Virus record (IMG/VR): IMGVR_UViG_3300047550_001356
Span: 1 to 30,155 of that record
Length of the DNA stretch: 30,155 nt
Reading direction: 5' to 3' (one strand)
From: a virus
Part shown: piece after piece, positions 8,292 to 17,921 of the stretch
Layout of the letters: each line of letters opens with the position of its first letter
Numbering within the stretch: the stretch's first letter is position 1
Program-made: the position numbers and the translations under genes
Notes under the pieces: model-generated
Database searches by the model: none
What the model was told of the DNA's origin: nothing
Seen by the model: the letters and a program-made list of their open reading frames with translations, nothing else

Positions 8292-9361
8292 CTATCCTTA
8301 AACTGCAAAACTTTGTTCCATTGCTTCAGTGCTTTTTCATTCCATTTATTTAATAACATTTTATTAATTTTATTAAGTCCAAACTTAGAAAATGTAATTG
8401 CAATTTTCATTGCATTTAATGCTTCTTCTGAGGAATTTGTATTAATCTTGCAAAGAGGATTTATAAATGGTATTTCACTTGACACCACAATTGGAACATT
8501 AACATACACAAAATCAGCAGCAGTTATATTGAATGTCTCGCTAAATGAAACTTGCATTCCCAAATCCATTTGTTTAACAATACCTAAAAAATCATCGTGC
8601 GGATACCAAGGATGTTCAACTAATCTACCGTTGCACCCTGGACTATTAAATAAATTTCTAATATTTGTTAAAATATTTCCAACACCGTGAGAACTTGCAT
8701 ATGATTCATGTTCACTTACATTTATATGCACTACTGCTTTTTTATTAATAGTTCTTGCAAATTCTAAAGACCATATTGCTTGCTGTAGATGGTTCTTCAA
8801 TGGTCTTAATGCACCAAAAATTCCAATATGAATTTCATTATCATTCAGTCTTAAATTTGGAACATTGCATCCAATTTTGTCACTTGGATAATAAATGTTT
8901 GGAGTATATGAAATATGATGATTATATACTTGCATTAAATTATTACAAAATTCTTGACTATTTGCAGTAAGTTCTATATCAATACCTTGGCATTTTAAAT
9001 TAATATATTGATTTAACCAACTAAAAGTTATAGATTCAGTTGCAATAAATGGTGTTTTAGAATGTAATCGAATGTGCCATTTAACTTTAGGATGTAGTTT
9101 TGATAAAATCTTAAATTTATCAGGAACAACCCACAATGCTTCAATAAAAACATCAGTTGGTTTAAATATAGAAACTTCCCTATCGATACAGTTATTATCT
9201 ACTACTTGTACTACCTTAGATTCAATTCCAATTTCATTTAATTTTCTAGAAATAAAATCGCAAGAATTATAAAGACCATATGCCTTGGTTATTTGCCCAT
9301 AGGTATATCTTTCTTTAATAATGAAAAGAACTTTTCTTTTCTTTTTTGAATCTTTGCACAT
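8288..9361 (-). CDS. GT-B fold glycosyltransferase (GT4-like)
   Basis: The ATG at 9361 is preferred over an upstream one. It is preceded by AAAAGGGGATTGT, whereas the upstream alternative (9421) would place the first codons inside the terminator hairpin. That gives 357 residues. An N-terminal KVLFIIKERY strand and a IGIFGALRPLKN segment (~180-190) fit the second Rossmann domain. SFSETFNITAADFVYVNVPIV (~272 onward) fits the nucleotide-sugar site of GT4-like enzymes. Possible substrates are modified phage DNA bases, a virion protein, or host surface glycans. No adjacent base-modification gene settles this. The gene is AT-rich. It is the first gene after a terminator and needs its own promoter; TATTAT/TATAAA boxes lie about 10-20 nt upstream of the ATG. 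Confidence 0.7.
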   Translation of the reverse strand: MCKDSKKKRKVLFIIKERYTYGQITKAYGLYNSCDFISRKLNEIGIESKVVQVVDNNCIDREVSIFKPTDVFIEALWVVPDKFKILSKLHPKVKWHIRLHSKTPFIATESITFSWLNQYINLKCQGIDIELTANSQEFCNNLMQVYNHHISYTPNIYYPSDKIGCNVPNLRLNDNEIHIGIFGALRPLKNHLQQAIWSLEFARTINKKAVVHINVSEHESYASSHGVGNILTNIRNLFNSPGCNGRLVEHPWYPHDDFLGIVKQMDLGMQVSFSETFNITAADFVYVNVPIVVSSEIPFINPLCKINTNSSEEALNAMKIAITFSKFGLNKINKMLLNKWNEKALKQWNKVLQFKDR

Positions 9362-9391
9362 ACAATCCCCTTTTATAATAGTATGTATAAA

Positions 9392-9419
9392 GAAAACCCC
9401 CACTTTCGTGAGGGTTTTC
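9392..9419 (-). terminator. rho-independent terminator after the beta-barrel gene
   Basis: A 12-bp stem with a GAAA tetraloop in the minus-strand RNA. One interior pair is a G·U wobble in that RNA but would be a C·A mismatch if transcribed from the + strand, which supports minus-strand use. It is followed on the minus strand by TTTATAC and lies about 27 nt past the stop of the barrel gene. It ends the long operon entering from the right. Confidence 0.85.
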
Positions 9420-9445
9420 ATTAAATGTGACTGGGGTTTAGTTAA

Positions 9446-10189
9446 TTAGAACTTAAATCCGACACCGAAAGAAACTACAGTGTCCATATCCTCAGCATCT
9501 AGATCATCATTAAGAATGAAGTCAACTCCACCATGAAGATCAATATTATTTGCTAGTTTGTATGCAACTGCTGGACCTGCAGTGATTGTGCTTTCGCCAT
9601 CAGTGTAATATTGACCAACATTTGCTGCTACAGTGAATACATCACTCGCCTTGTACTTCAGGGTAGTGATTCCTTCAAAAATATTGTCAGAAACAAATCC
9701 ACCAAGGACTGGAACATAAGTGTAATCATCAACAAGATCATACTTTACAGTCTGTGAAAGTGAGAACGAATCCCATTCATATCCGATGTTTCCACCAAAA
9801 GTAAAGACTGTTTCGCTTGATGAGTAATCCCCGCCGAGAGGAATTCCAACACCAGCAATTAGATCCACAGAAAGTTTACCAAATGTTGCAACATTTTGAA
9901 GAGTAAAAGTTACATCAACATCGCCAACTCCAGTTGCAGAATTAATAAAAGTTGCTTGATTATAGACTGGAAGTGCAACATCTACCTTAATGTTATCATC
10001 TAGTTTAAAATCAAGGTTCGTGTTCCATTGAACAATTTGACCATTATCAAAATTATAAAAAGATACATTCTCCACAAGATTCATCTTGAATGTATCACAC
10101 TTTGTTGGTTGAACTTCCTGCGCAACAACAAAAGTGTTTGTGAAAAGTGCTACAAATGCTACTAACGCTGTCTTAATTGAATTTTTCAT
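9446..10189 (-). CDS. outer-membrane beta-barrel protein with signal peptide
   Basis: A 247-residue protein starting MKNSIKTALVAF, with a hydrophobic core and an AxA-like cleavage site near residue 23 (VVAQ). The mature part alternates polar and hydrophobic residues in strand-like runs with Asp/Asn/Gly-rich turns. It ends VVSFGVGFKF, a terminal Phe with aromatic/hydrophobic alternation as in BAM-recognised barrels. This implies export to the outer membrane of a Gram-negative host. Possible roles are changing host permeability for nutrients, blocking a receptor (superinfection exclusion), or mimicking a host porin. A strong AAGGAG ribosome binding site is present, 9 nt from the NrdJ stop. A strong terminator follows. 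Localisation is well supported; the role is open. Confidence 0.75.
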   Translation of the reverse strand: MKNSIKTALVAFVALFTNTFVVAQEVQPTKCDTFKMNLVENVSFYNFDNGQIVQWNTNLDFKLDDNIKVDVALPVYNQATFINSATGVGDVDVTFTLQNVATFGKLSVDLIAGVGIPLGGDYSSSETVFTFGGNIGYEWDSFSLSQTVKYDLVDDYTYVPVLGGFVSDNIFEGITTLKYKASDVFTVAANVGQYYTDGESTITAGPAVAYKLANNIDLHGGVDFILNDDLDAEDMDTVVSFGVGFKF

Positions 10190-10198
10190 TTATACTCC

Positions 10199-12124
10199 TT
10201 AATTAGTTAAATCTACCAGTTCACACTTATCTCCGCTACAAGCGAATGTCTGTGTTCCAACTGTCTTGTCTTCTTTCTCATAATTAATTATTAAACCCCA
10301 ATCTACATTCTTAGGCATCTTCTCCAATGCCTTAAGATATTCTTCTTTAGTGCAATCCTGATATGGTGCTTGACGATATGAATGGTCAGAGTGTGGGAGG
10401 AATGAAATACCACTGATTTCATCGAAATGCTTATATACCCATGCTCCAACTTCCATCCATTCGTGTTCCTTTACAGTGACAGTTATCGATGGTTTATGTT
10501 CACACCAATAACGCTGATATGCCAACCACAATTCGAGATGTTGAATTGCTGTCATGTCGTTACGAGTAACGGAACCCTCTGCTTTCATCGGGAACGAGAA
10601 GACCATAGTATGATCTGGTTTCATTACACATGGTTCAACGGGGAATCCCATATCAACCATCATCTGACACAACGGATCTTTACGATCTGCACGAACTGTG
10701 CGAATATAATATTCATTATGGCGAGCATGAATGCCAGATGCTGCATCTGTCAATTGTGATACTGTTCCTGATGGTTTTACACAAGTAATTGCTGCTGCTG
10801 GATTAATTCCAATTTTTCCTGCCCATTCTTTGTTAGTATCAATAGCAATTTGTTTAAGATCTAGAAGTGTATCTTTTAGTTCTTCTGAAATTCTTCCTCG
10901 CATAATAGGATTGTCCATAATTCCCGTCAATGAAACTCCAAGCAATGCTTCTTCTTGGCAATTCTTTTTCCAATCAGATGAAAGATATGGAAAATGAGTA
11001 AGAGATGCTTGCCATGTTCCTAGAATAGTAGCAAGACGAACTTTACGGCGAAGTGATTTAGCATTGTCTTCTACTCTAACTACAACCTCAGTGAGATTGC
11101 AAAATTCACGGTCGCGTAAAATAATTTCACTGCAAGGATTTGTGCCAAACTCATAAGTTGAATTGCGGCGATCTCCAAGTTTATCCACTGTTCTACGGCA
11201 AGCATCACGATTGAATATACCGCGTTCTCCACTCTTTGATTTATATAATGCCACCCACTCATCCATGAATACTCCTATTTCTGGTTTTTCTTTGTAGGCA
11301 ACTGAGTTGTTTGCAAGTGCGCGCTGTGGATTATCATTCCACCACGCTCCCGACTTGGCATCTCGCATTCTTTCATCTGTAAGATTGGAGAGACTAATAA
11401 GAGCAGATCTACGGACTCCTCCAACCACGACAATTTCTGCAACTTTGCATACGATATCGTGACATTCAATTGATGTAAGTTTTCTCCCTGCTGCTCTCTT
11501 AAAAGTATCAACGGTGAATTTAAATAAATCCTCAAGCGGTCTTGGTCCAGACGCTCTACCACCGAATGTTTTGAGGCGGGCCCCAGCAGGACGAACTTTT
11601 GATACATCCCATTTTGGAATCTGACCTCCAATGAGTAAGGAGATAAGTTCTTTATAAGCCTTAGCCCAACCAGTCTTGCTATCTTCCACAATGATCGTGG
11701 TGTCAGAATCCGTAAACTGTTCAGCAATTGTTGGAAGTTTTTCAACATATTGACGCTCCACACTAAATCCTACTCCAGTACCACACATCAAGATATAAAG
11801 TATTTCATCAAATGCTCTAATTCTATTCACAGCAACATAAGAACAATTATATCCCGCTGTATTATCTCGTTTAAGTGCTTCACCAGCAGTCATTAATGCT
11901 CTCATACTTGGCATTATTTCTAGATTCAATACAGCATCTTCTAATTCACAACGAAGTTCTGGAGTAACAGTATAATTTTTATTTTCCTTGAGATGTGACT
12001 CAAAAAAATCAAAATATCGCTTTACAGTTTCTCCCCAAGTTTCTCGTCTTTTTTCCTTTTCTAACCAACGAGCATATCTAGAGGTGTGAATAAATTTCTG
12101 ATAATCAGAAGGCAAATCTTTCAT
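10199..12124 (-). CDS. nrdJ: class II (adenosylcobalamin-dependent) ribonucleotide reductase
   Basis: The start at 12124 is chosen because AAAGGAGA lies upstream and the ATG forms an ATGA overlap with the ThyX stop; a GTG at 12151 is less likely. The 641-residue protein carries the RTPR-type catalytic set: NCSYVAV (C94), FGTNPCSEI (C331 radical cysteine, E333), FCNL (C342), and a C-terminal CSGDKC pair (C629, C634) for re-reduction. A CGTGVGFSVE loop follows the first cysteine. It is shorter than the ~739-residue Lactobacillus enzyme but complete at the active site. It reduces ribonucleotides using B12, so it needs no oxygen-dependent subunit but does need host cobalamin. No NrdA/NrdB or thioredoxin gene is visible nearby. 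With ThyX and dUTPase it feeds dNTP supply. Confidence 0.93.
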   Translation of the reverse strand: MKDLPSDYQKFIHTSRYARWLEKEKRRETWGETVKRYFDFFESHLKENKNYTVTPELRCELEDAVLNLEIMPSMRALMTAGEALKRDNTAGYNCSYVAVNRIRAFDEILYILMCGTGVGFSVERQYVEKLPTIAEQFTDSDTTIIVEDSKTGWAKAYKELISLLIGGQIPKWDVSKVRPAGARLKTFGGRASGPRPLEDLFKFTVDTFKRAAGRKLTSIECHDIVCKVAEIVVVGGVRRSALISLSNLTDERMRDAKSGAWWNDNPQRALANNSVAYKEKPEIGVFMDEWVALYKSKSGERGIFNRDACRRTVDKLGDRRNSTYEFGTNPCSEIILRDREFCNLTEVVVRVEDNAKSLRRKVRLATILGTWQASLTHFPYLSSDWKKNCQEEALLGVSLTGIMDNPIMRGRISEELKDTLLDLKQIAIDTNKEWAGKIGINPAAAITCVKPSGTVSQLTDAASGIHARHNEYYIRTVRADRKDPLCQMMVDMGFPVEPCVMKPDHTMVFSFPMKAEGSVTRNDMTAIQHLELWLAYQRYWCEHKPSITVTVKEHEWMEVGAWVYKHFDEISGISFLPHSDHSYRQAPYQDCTKEEYLKALEKMPKNVDWGLIINYEKEDKTVGTQTFACSGDKCELVDLTN

Positions 12125-12828
12125 GTAGTCTCCTTTGTCAGCACATACCACGATTCAGGGAAAAGAGATTCAATAATTTTACCAATTGCTTTTGCATATT
12201 CTCTAACCTCCCACTGTGCGTGTGGATCAGATCTTTGTCTGTAGACCCTTGCATACGCAGCAAGCGATCCTGTCCACCACCATTCAGTATAGGTTCCCTG
12301 TGGAAGAACAAATCTTGCTTGTTCTGGGGCGACTCCTTTATCTATAAGAGAATTATAGACATCTATACACGCATCGACTGCATTCTGATATGTTCTTTGA
12401 TAATGCATCTTATTTTGTTCATCTTTCACAAAATCTTCAGAACCTTGTTTTGCATTTCCTGTTGGTTTTTCTCTCCAAAATGGTCTATAGACATCAGGAG
12501 TATACGAAACATATCTTCTTGAAATTTCATTTTCTACAAAACCAACCTTATGTTTAAACAACTGTGTTCGAATTGAAATTGGTGCTTTAATTCGTAGAGT
12601 AATTTGTGGATGTGCAAATGGTGTCCAGTGGTTATGTTCTGCAAGATAGTTAATTAATTTTGAATCTTTTGCAGTAAGATGACCAACTCCTTCGTGATCT
12701 ATTTCTTCCCATTCGCTTTCTTTATTAAAAGAAACTCTAGCGGCATTTACAATTGTTAGATCACATCCCATATGATCTACATATTCCACAAATCCAGTAT
12801 CAAGAACAAGAACTCTATTTTCCATCAT
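12121..12828 (-). CDS. thyX: flavin-dependent thymidylate synthase
   Basis: A 235-residue ThyX. Recognisable parts are AARVSF (29-34), HNHWTPFAHP (65-74), the QLFKHKVGFVENEISRRYV signature (~89-107) and ARFVLPQGTYTEWWW (~167 onward). The canonical RHRx7S motif is altered: KHK/HKV replaces RHR, while the Ser and following RRY are kept. This variant probably belongs to a phage-rich branch. It makes dTMP from dUMP with methylene-THF, FAD and NADPH. Start is one of two adjacent Met codons; AAAGAGG is better spaced for the second (12825). The 3' end has an ATGA overlap with nrdJ and the 5' end overlaps the unknown upstream gene by 14 nt or less. Confidence 0.92.
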   Translation of the reverse strand: MMENRVLVLDTGFVEYVDHMGCDLTIVNAARVSFNKESEWEEIDHEGVGHLTAKDSKLINYLAEHNHWTPFAHPQITLRIKAPISIRTQLFKHKVGFVENEISRRYVSYTPDVYRPFWREKPTGNAKQGSEDFVKDEQNKMHYQRTYQNAVDACIDVYNSLIDKGVAPEQARFVLPQGTYTEWWWTGSLAAYARVYRQRSDPHAQWEVREYAKAIGKIIESLFPESWYVLTKETT

Positions 12829-13345
12829 TAAACCTCTTTAGCATATCGCTATCTGCACCAAACATATTCTCAACTAATTTTTTACTAAAGTTGATAAATC
12901 CATCATTCTTTATAAATTTGCAAATATTGAAAAAATATTCCCAGTCATCTTCATCAAAAGAATTATAATCTAATTCCTTCGAGTGCCGAATGAAATTTTC
13001 TACATAATTTTTAATACAATACAAATCTTCTTTATTTGTTTTCTTCTTCTTGATCCACTTATTATTTGCTGTCTCTTCATCATCACCTAGAGAAATACGA
13101 GAATCTATAAATTTTTCATAGTTAGTTTTATTTTTTAAAAGTGTTTCATATAACTCTTGAAGAAATTGCTTGTTATTTTCATGCCAATATTCAAATGCTA
13201 CACCTTTTGTTTCGGTGTATGTTCGGGCATAATCTACTGCACGAAAAAACATCTCTTGATCTTGTTCTCTAATATATTCAGCAAATTTAAAATGAAACTC
13301 TACAAGACCAACCAATAAATTATAATCTTTTTCTGGAATTTTCAT
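12815..13345 (-). CDS. hypothetical helical protein in the replication operon
   Basis: The start at 13345 is chosen because its ATG overlaps the primase stop as ATGA and GGAG lies 9 nt upstream; Met codons at 13351 and 13360 are alternatives. The 176-residue product is charged and predicted mainly helical, with a KKKK segment mid-protein and no Cys or metal motif. I recognise no family. Its place between primase and ThyX suggests a replication or nucleotide-metabolism accessory, but nothing in the sequence shows an activity. Confidence 0.55.
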   Translation of the reverse strand: MKIPEKDYNLLVGLVEFHFKFAEYIREQDQEMFFRAVDYARTYTETKGVAFEYWHENNKQFLQELYETLLKNKTNYEKFIDSRISLGDDEETANNKWIKKKKTNKEDLYCIKNYVENFIRHSKELDYNSFDEDDWEYFFNICKFIKNDGFINFSKKLVENMFGADSDMLKRFNDGK

Positions 13346-14334
13346 TGACATTTTCTCCATGAATTAAATGCTAGTAATGCTGCTGCTCCACTAAATATGT
13401 TTGCTTCAATTATATCACAAGGATTTAATCCAGACAACACCATATCATTTATATCTTTTTCTTTTATATCATTTGGAAATATACAAATTTTTTCACCAGA
13501 TTCAATTAAAGACTTAATAATATTTGAAACTGTTCTACTTCTTGGTTCATTGTCAACAACAAAGACAAGATCTTGATTTATAAATGTTTTCCTGATCTCT
13601 AAGAAATTTCCAATTCCAAGACATGCAATTGAATTTGGTAAAAATAAACTGTCTATTGGACCTTCAACAACATATATGCGTTTGCTTTTATCTATTGTAT
13701 CCAATCCATATGTTAATTTTATTTTATCAGTTTTCTTTAGGGTTATATATTTTGGTTTTATATTTCCCACAGATCTTCCTTGTACGCCAATACATTGATT
13801 GTGTTCATCAAAAATCGGAATGATTATTCTTTCATCTTCTTGTAGTAAATTTTTATATTCAGAATTAAATTTTTCAGCAAAAATACCAAACTGTTTTGTG
13901 AACCCAAATTTATCCCATTTATCTTCTGGAATTTTTCTATCTTTAAGAAATTTAATTGCAACATGATCTGGTGGCAATTCTTCAATCATCTGATATGGAG
14001 GATTGGAAGAAACTATAGTATAGGATTCCTCTATATTTGTTTCCTCAATTATAGTGTTTTTTTCTTTGAATGTTTCCAGACAATATTCTTTAAATAACAT
14101 TGGCGAAACAATTTCTAAAAATTTATAAATATTATAAGATACACCACAGTTATGGCATTTATAAAAATAACTATCGGTATTGCTAAAAAAATATCCTCTT
14201 GCTTTATTTTTATTTAATTCGGAATCTCCACAAATTGGACATCTGCAATTAGCAAGATTTACTTTTTTCCACTTGAATTTTTCAAGAGAAGAAGAAACCA
14301 AATTTACATATTTTTTATCTACATACAAAGACAT
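13342..14334 (-). CDS. DNA primase (T4 gp61 / DnaG-type)
   Basis: A 330-residue primase. The N-terminal zinc ribbon is CPICGD (C32, C35) plus CHNCG (C60, C63). The TOPRIM core shows YVVEGPID (222-228) with the catalytic Glu and FVVDNEPRS (258-266) with the metal-binding Asp residues. A mid-region IIPIFDEHNQCIGVQGR fits the strand preceding TOPRIM in phage primases. Length matches gp61-like proteins, without a fused helicase. The helicase is the immediately upstream gene (1-nt TAATG overlap), so the two should form the primosome. The stop is overlapped by the next gene. Confidence 0.92.
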   Translation of the reverse strand: MSLYVDKKYVNLVSSSLEKFKWKKVNLANCRCPICGDSELNKNKARGYFFSNTDSYFYKCHNCGVSYNIYKFLEIVSPMLFKEYCLETFKEKNTIIEETNIEESYTIVSSNPPYQMIEELPPDHVAIKFLKDRKIPEDKWDKFGFTKQFGIFAEKFNSEYKNLLQEDERIIIPIFDEHNQCIGVQGRSVGNIKPKYITLKKTDKIKLTYGLDTIDKSKRIYVVEGPIDSLFLPNSIACLGIGNFLEIRKTFINQDLVFVVDNEPRSRTVSNIIKSLIESGEKICIFPNDIKEKDINDMVLSGLNPCDIIEANIFSGAAALLAFNSWRKCQ

Positions 14335-15719
14335 TAAAATTTCCAGTTATCAACACTTGTTTTTGTAGTTGTTTTAATTTGTGAAGTTTGCTGTAATGTT
14401 TGTTTATTTGAAGCAGGAATAATTGCTGCTTCTTCTTTTTTAACATCAAATACTTTCATCTTTGCACGATTAATTCCGAGAATAAATTTACGATTTGCTG
14501 CTGTATCGTTATATCTGTTTTTTAATTGTTTTACCATTATTTGATTAAGTTCTGCAAGTTCATCTGTTGTAATCAATGCAAACATAAAATCAGCAGTTGC
14601 AGGAAGACCAAATGATTCTGATGTATCTTCAAGACCAACATCGGTGCTCGAATATCCTGATCGTGTTGTCTGTGTGGCACTAAAGAGAGGAACGCCATAT
14701 TCAACTGCAAGACCACGAAGTTCCTCTGCAATTGATTTGACATACATGTATGAATTTACATTATTTCCATTCTTTAAGCGTGCGGAAGCACAAATATTAA
14801 GATAATCAACAAATATAATATCAGGTTTAAACTTACGCTTAAGTGCAAGTTCATCTAGAAGAAATCTAAAATGATTAACATTTGCTGTCGCAGTTGGATA
14901 CTCTTTAATAATAAGTTTACCCTTTACACCAGCACTTAGATTATTCATCTTCTTTTCATATACAGACTTTGGCAGTTGTCGCAAATTATCAAGAGTAACA
15001 TCAAGAAGATTTGCATCAATTCTTTCTGCAATTCTTTCTTCTGCCATCTCACAAGTAATGTATAGAACATTTTGATTTTGTTTCAAACAATTTGCTGCGT
15101 GATGGCAAAGGAACATAGACTTACCAACACCAGTTCCTGCCATTACAATATTTAAAGTTTTAGTAGGAGTTCCACCATTTGTAATCTGATTGAAAAAATC
15201 AAGATCAAATGGTATACGCTTCTCTACAGCATGATAAAAATCAAAACGCTTTTCATAGTCTTCTATGTAATCATGACCAATATGAACATCAAAAGAGACA
15301 GCAAGTGCCTTTGATAAAATATCAGGAATTGAACCTTGCGCTTGTTGAGACTTGCCATCAATAATTTGAATGGATTCCATAATTGCATTATAGACTGCTT
15401 TTTCTTTACAGAAATTTTCTGTTTCATTGAGCAACCATTCATTATCACATGTCTCTTTATGATTTGATATTTCTTCAATGATCGTTGAGACACGCTTCAT
15501 TTCCTCCTGTGTTATGCTTTTATTTTTGTCAAGTATAATATATAGTGCTTCTTTTGTTGGAAGATTATTATACTTGATTATAAAATCATGAATGGTTTCA
15601 AAAACAAATCGTAATGCTCTGTCATGAAAATACTCCCTTTTGATAAAGGGAGTTGCTTTTCGAGAATAAGTTTCGTTTTTAATTAGATTGTGAAGTATCA
15701 GTTTTTCGATGTCTGTCAT
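14334..15719 (-). CDS. replicative DNA helicase (T4 gp41 / DnaB-type)
   Basis: A 461-residue RecA-fold hexameric helicase. Walker A is GTGVGKS (195-201) and [12 protein letters not shown] follows (~223). Walker B is IIFVDYLNI (301-309, D305). [11 protein letters not shown] segment fits motif H3 with its sensor Gln. KQLKNRYND and INRAKMK near the C terminus give the arginine-finger region. It unwinds the fork 5' to 3' with the primase. The start overlaps the UvsX stop as ATGA. A perfect 9-bp hairpin lies in codons ~23-29 (see that entry). The C-terminal ~35 residues are Gln/Thr/Lys-rich and probably disordered. Confidence 0.92.
   Translation of the reverse strand: MTDIEKLILHNLIKNETYSRKATPFIKREYFHDRALRFVFETIHDFIIKYNNLPTKEALYIILDKNKSITQEEMKRVSTIIEEISNHKETCDNEWLLNETENFCKEKAVYNAIMESIQIIDGKSQQAQGSIPDILSKALAVSFDVHIGHDYIEDYEKRFDFYHAVEKRIPFDLDFFNQITNGGTPTKTLNIVMAGTGVGKSMFLCHHAANCLKQNQNVLYITCEMAEERIAERIDANLLDVTLDNLRQLPKSVYEKKMNNLSAGVKGKLIIKEYPTATANVNHFRFLLDELALKRKFKPDIIFVDYLNICASARLKNGNNVNSYMYVKSIAEELRGLAVEYGVPLFSATQTTRSGYSSTDVGLEDTSESFGLPATADFMFALITTDELAELNQIMVKQLKNRYNDTAANRKFILGINRAKMKVFDVKKEEAAIIPASNKQTLQQTSQIKTTTKTSVDNWKF
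15632..15653 (-). other. perfect hairpin inside the start of the helicase gene
   Basis: ACTCCCTTT and AAAGGGAGT form a perfect 9-bp stem with a 4-nt loop, about 66-87 nt into the helicase coding sequence. On the minus strand it is followed by ATTTTC. It could act as an attenuator, an mRNA-stability element or nothing at all. The structure is seen; the role is a guess. Confidence 0.4.
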
Positions 15720-16759
15720 TCTTCATCCTCTGGTGTTTGTTCACCACCATAACTAAACTTATTGTACACTGCCTTTTCAATCTGGTCAAGGACATCCTTT
15801 GTGAAATATTTTTCAGGATTATCATAGATTGTTTTTTCAAACACTTTTGATCCGTCAGGTAGTTCAATACGAGTAGAATTCTTTTTAAAGATTCCACTCT
15901 CAACAGCAATATCTACAAGACCATAATAAGGATCAAGACCGCTATCGTAATTCAAGCGCAGATCTACCATACTATTTTCCTTAGTAAATCTTCCCTTGTA
16001 TAGTTTAGCATGGATAATATTGCCAATAACTTCACCATCAGCATTTTTATCTTTCTTCTTTGAAAGATATACAATAGTTGATGCTGCATACTTAAGACCA
16101 GTACCACCACCCATCTCTGACATTGGAACATATGCACCAACGACTTGATAAGTGTGATTAGTCATAATCATTGGAATCTTTGCGATACCCAACTTAACTG
16201 TAAGTACACGAAATGTTGACTTGACAATTTGCGCGCGAGTCATGTCGCGTGTTTCCTTGCCTTCAGCAGTATCATTCATCTCTTTAGATGTTGACAACAT
16301 ACCAAGAGAATCAAGAACAATCATTGTTGGTTTACGATCTTCCTCTGCAAGTTCAAGATACTTATCAACAATTGTAATTGCTTGATGACGAAACTCTTCA
16401 ATTGTCGCCACGGGAAATACTGCTACACGCTTTGGATCAATACCACGCTTCTTGAACATCTCTGATGTAACTGCTTGTTCTGAGTCAAAATAAAGAACGA
16501 CAGCATCAGGATTGTCAGTCAAAAACTTAGAGACAATACCAAGAGTAAAATAAGTCTTACCAGTAGAAGACTCTCCAGCAAGAGCAAGAATTTTATTGTT
16601 GGGAAGACCACCATAAATGCTTGCAGATAATAGACCATTAAAAATATAACAACCAGTATTAACGAATCCATTGACATCTGATCCATCTAACCCATCTGCT
16701 ACTAGCGATGCGTATTTATTTCCAGAAGATTTAACCATTGACGATAAAAAATCACTCAT
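15716..16759 (-). CDS. uvsX: RecA-like recombinase UvsX
   Basis: The ATG at 16759, preceded by GAAAGGAATATT, is preferred over a TTG at 16777. The 347-residue protein has Walker A GESSTGKT (62-69), the YFDSEQAVT segment after it, Walker [12 protein letters not shown] (~145-155) and an MTNHTYQ sensor. [11 protein letters not shown] (~217) fits loop L2 of UvsX/RecA. The acidic tail (TPEDEE) is typical of RecA and UvsX. It catalyses strand exchange for recombination-dependent replication and repair. It is directly downstream of the polymerase C-terminal half and coupled to the helicase by an ATGA overlap, matching T4 order. Confidence 0.92.
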   Translation of the reverse strand: MSDFLSSMVKSSGNKYASLVADGLDGSDVNGFVNTGCYIFNGLLSASIYGGLPNNKILALAGESSTGKTYFTLGIVSKFLTDNPDAVVLYFDSEQAVTSEMFKKRGIDPKRVAVFPVATIEEFRHQAITIVDKYLELAEEDRKPTMIVLDSLGMLSTSKEMNDTAEGKETRDMTRAQIVKSTFRVLTVKLGIAKIPMIMTNHTYQVVGAYVPMSEMGGGTGLKYAASTIVYLSKKKDKNADGEVIGNIIHAKLYKGRFTKENSMVDLRLNYDSGLDPYYGLVDIAVESGIFKKNSTRIELPDGSKVFEKTIYDNPEKYFTKDVLDQIEKAVYNKFSYGGEQTPEDEE

Positions 16760-16769
16760 AATATTCCTT

Positions 16770-17921
16770 TCAACCAAATAGGTTTTCTAGTGTAGACTTT
16801 CGCTCTGTTGACCACCCAATAGTATCTAGAATAGTTGTCAGAGGATCAATAAAAGATTTCTCAAATTGAACTTTAGAATCAATATAATCTTTTAGATCAA
16901 ATTCTTTGGGAAGAGTATTTGGAAAAGAAATTACCTGATCTTCTCCCCGTGATCCACCAAGAGGATTTGGTTTCTTGAGAATAAGATATTTGATTTTATC
17001 CCCCTCTCCAATCTTCTTGTACTTCTTTCCCAACTTAAGTTTATCAAGATAATGATTGTAGATCAAAGCACCCTTGACTGCAATGGGTGTTGACTTCTTA
17101 TATATTGTATTAGCATCAAAATATTTCTTCATGCCATTAACACTGCGAGGAAATGCCATTTGATCTGGAGGTAGTGCATAGAATTCTTCCCTGCACTTCT
17201 CAACAAAATCAATCAGTTCACTCTCAGTGCCATTCATGGTGATATTGATTGCTGTCTTCAAATGTTTACGAACAAACTCAGGAGTTGAACTGCGTGTTGT
17301 TTCAATGCCCTTAATCTTGAGTTTTGGTTCATTATAACGAACGCCTTCAGAGTCAAGCACATTGAGCATGTATCTTTTCTTTGCAGTCCATATTCCACGG
17401 TCAGCAATGACCTCTCTGCCCATCTGCATACGGTTTTCGTATGCATTCATCTTTGTTGCAAGTTCTTTAAACTTCTTATCAATGAACGGTAGTATAATTT
17501 CCTCTGCTGCTTTGTTCAAAAAATCAACAATTGTTTTTGTTTCTGGTTTTGATACTTTTGTTTCACCATCAAACATCGAAACAGATGGATATACCTTCTC
17601 AACAAGACCATTCAAACAAAGATAAACAGAGTCTGTATCTGATGCGATAACATAATCAACATCATTAGTTCCTACTGCTTTGTTAAGATACTTATTAAGT
17701 TCCTGACCAATCCATTGAATTGACAACTGACCCGACAGAGTAATTGCCTCTGCGAGTTCAGTTGAATAATATCTAAAGTATTGATTGCCTATCGCACCAT
17801 ATGCAGAATTTAGTTGAATCTTTCTTACAAGTTGAAAGTTATGATACTTAGAAATATCATTCTCTGTTTGCTTCTTCAACTCAATCAATTCTGCATTTGA
17901 TAATTTAGATAGGTCTTTCAT
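16770..17921 (-). CDS. family B DNA polymerase, C-terminal half (gp43B)
   Basis: A 383-residue protein starting at the ATG that overlaps the previous stop as ATGA; an upstream GTG (17936) is less likely. It begins just before polymerase motif [14 protein letters not shown] (K34, N38-S39). It continues with [10 protein letters not shown] (catalytic DTDS at 95-98) and the AKKRYMLN thumb-side motif (~180-187). It ends KSTLENLFG, matching the gp43 C-terminal sliding-clamp-binding tail. It lacks any exonuclease domain and motif A, both of which are on the other half at 20634-22115. The two must assemble to make an active polymerase. This is a split gene rather than decay, because both pieces have their own starts and intact motifs and together cover the family's length. 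Confidence 0.93.
   Translation of the reverse strand: MKDLSKLSNAELIELKKQTENDISKYHNFQLVRKIQLNSAYGAIGNQYFRYYSTELAEAITLSGQLSIQWIGQELNKYLNKAVGTNDVDYVIASDTDSVYLCLNGLVEKVYPSVSMFDGETKVSKPETKTIVDFLNKAAEEIILPFIDKKFKELATKMNAYENRMQMGREVIADRGIWTAKKRYMLNVLDSEGVRYNEPKLKIKGIETTRSSTPEFVRKHLKTAINITMNGTESELIDFVEKCREEFYALPPDQMAFPRSVNGMKKYFDANTIYKKSTPIAVKGALIYNHYLDKLKLGKKYKKIGEGDKIKYLILKKPNPLGGSRGEDQVISFPNTLPKEFDLKDYIDSKVQFEKSFIDPLTTILDTIGWSTERKSTLENLFG

Noticed and set aside
9362-9421. Longer N terminus of the glycosyltransferase
   Set aside because: It would start inside the terminator hairpin region and lacks a ribosome binding site; the ATG at 9361 has a good one.
11275-11763. 162-codon frame in another minus-strand frame of nrdJ
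   Set aside because: It overlaps a fully supported ribonucleotide reductase with conserved catalytic residues.
14124-14131. Exact T4 late-promoter box TATAAATA on the + strand
   Set aside because: It lies inside the primase gene on the wrong strand; chance matches are common in this AT-rich sequence.
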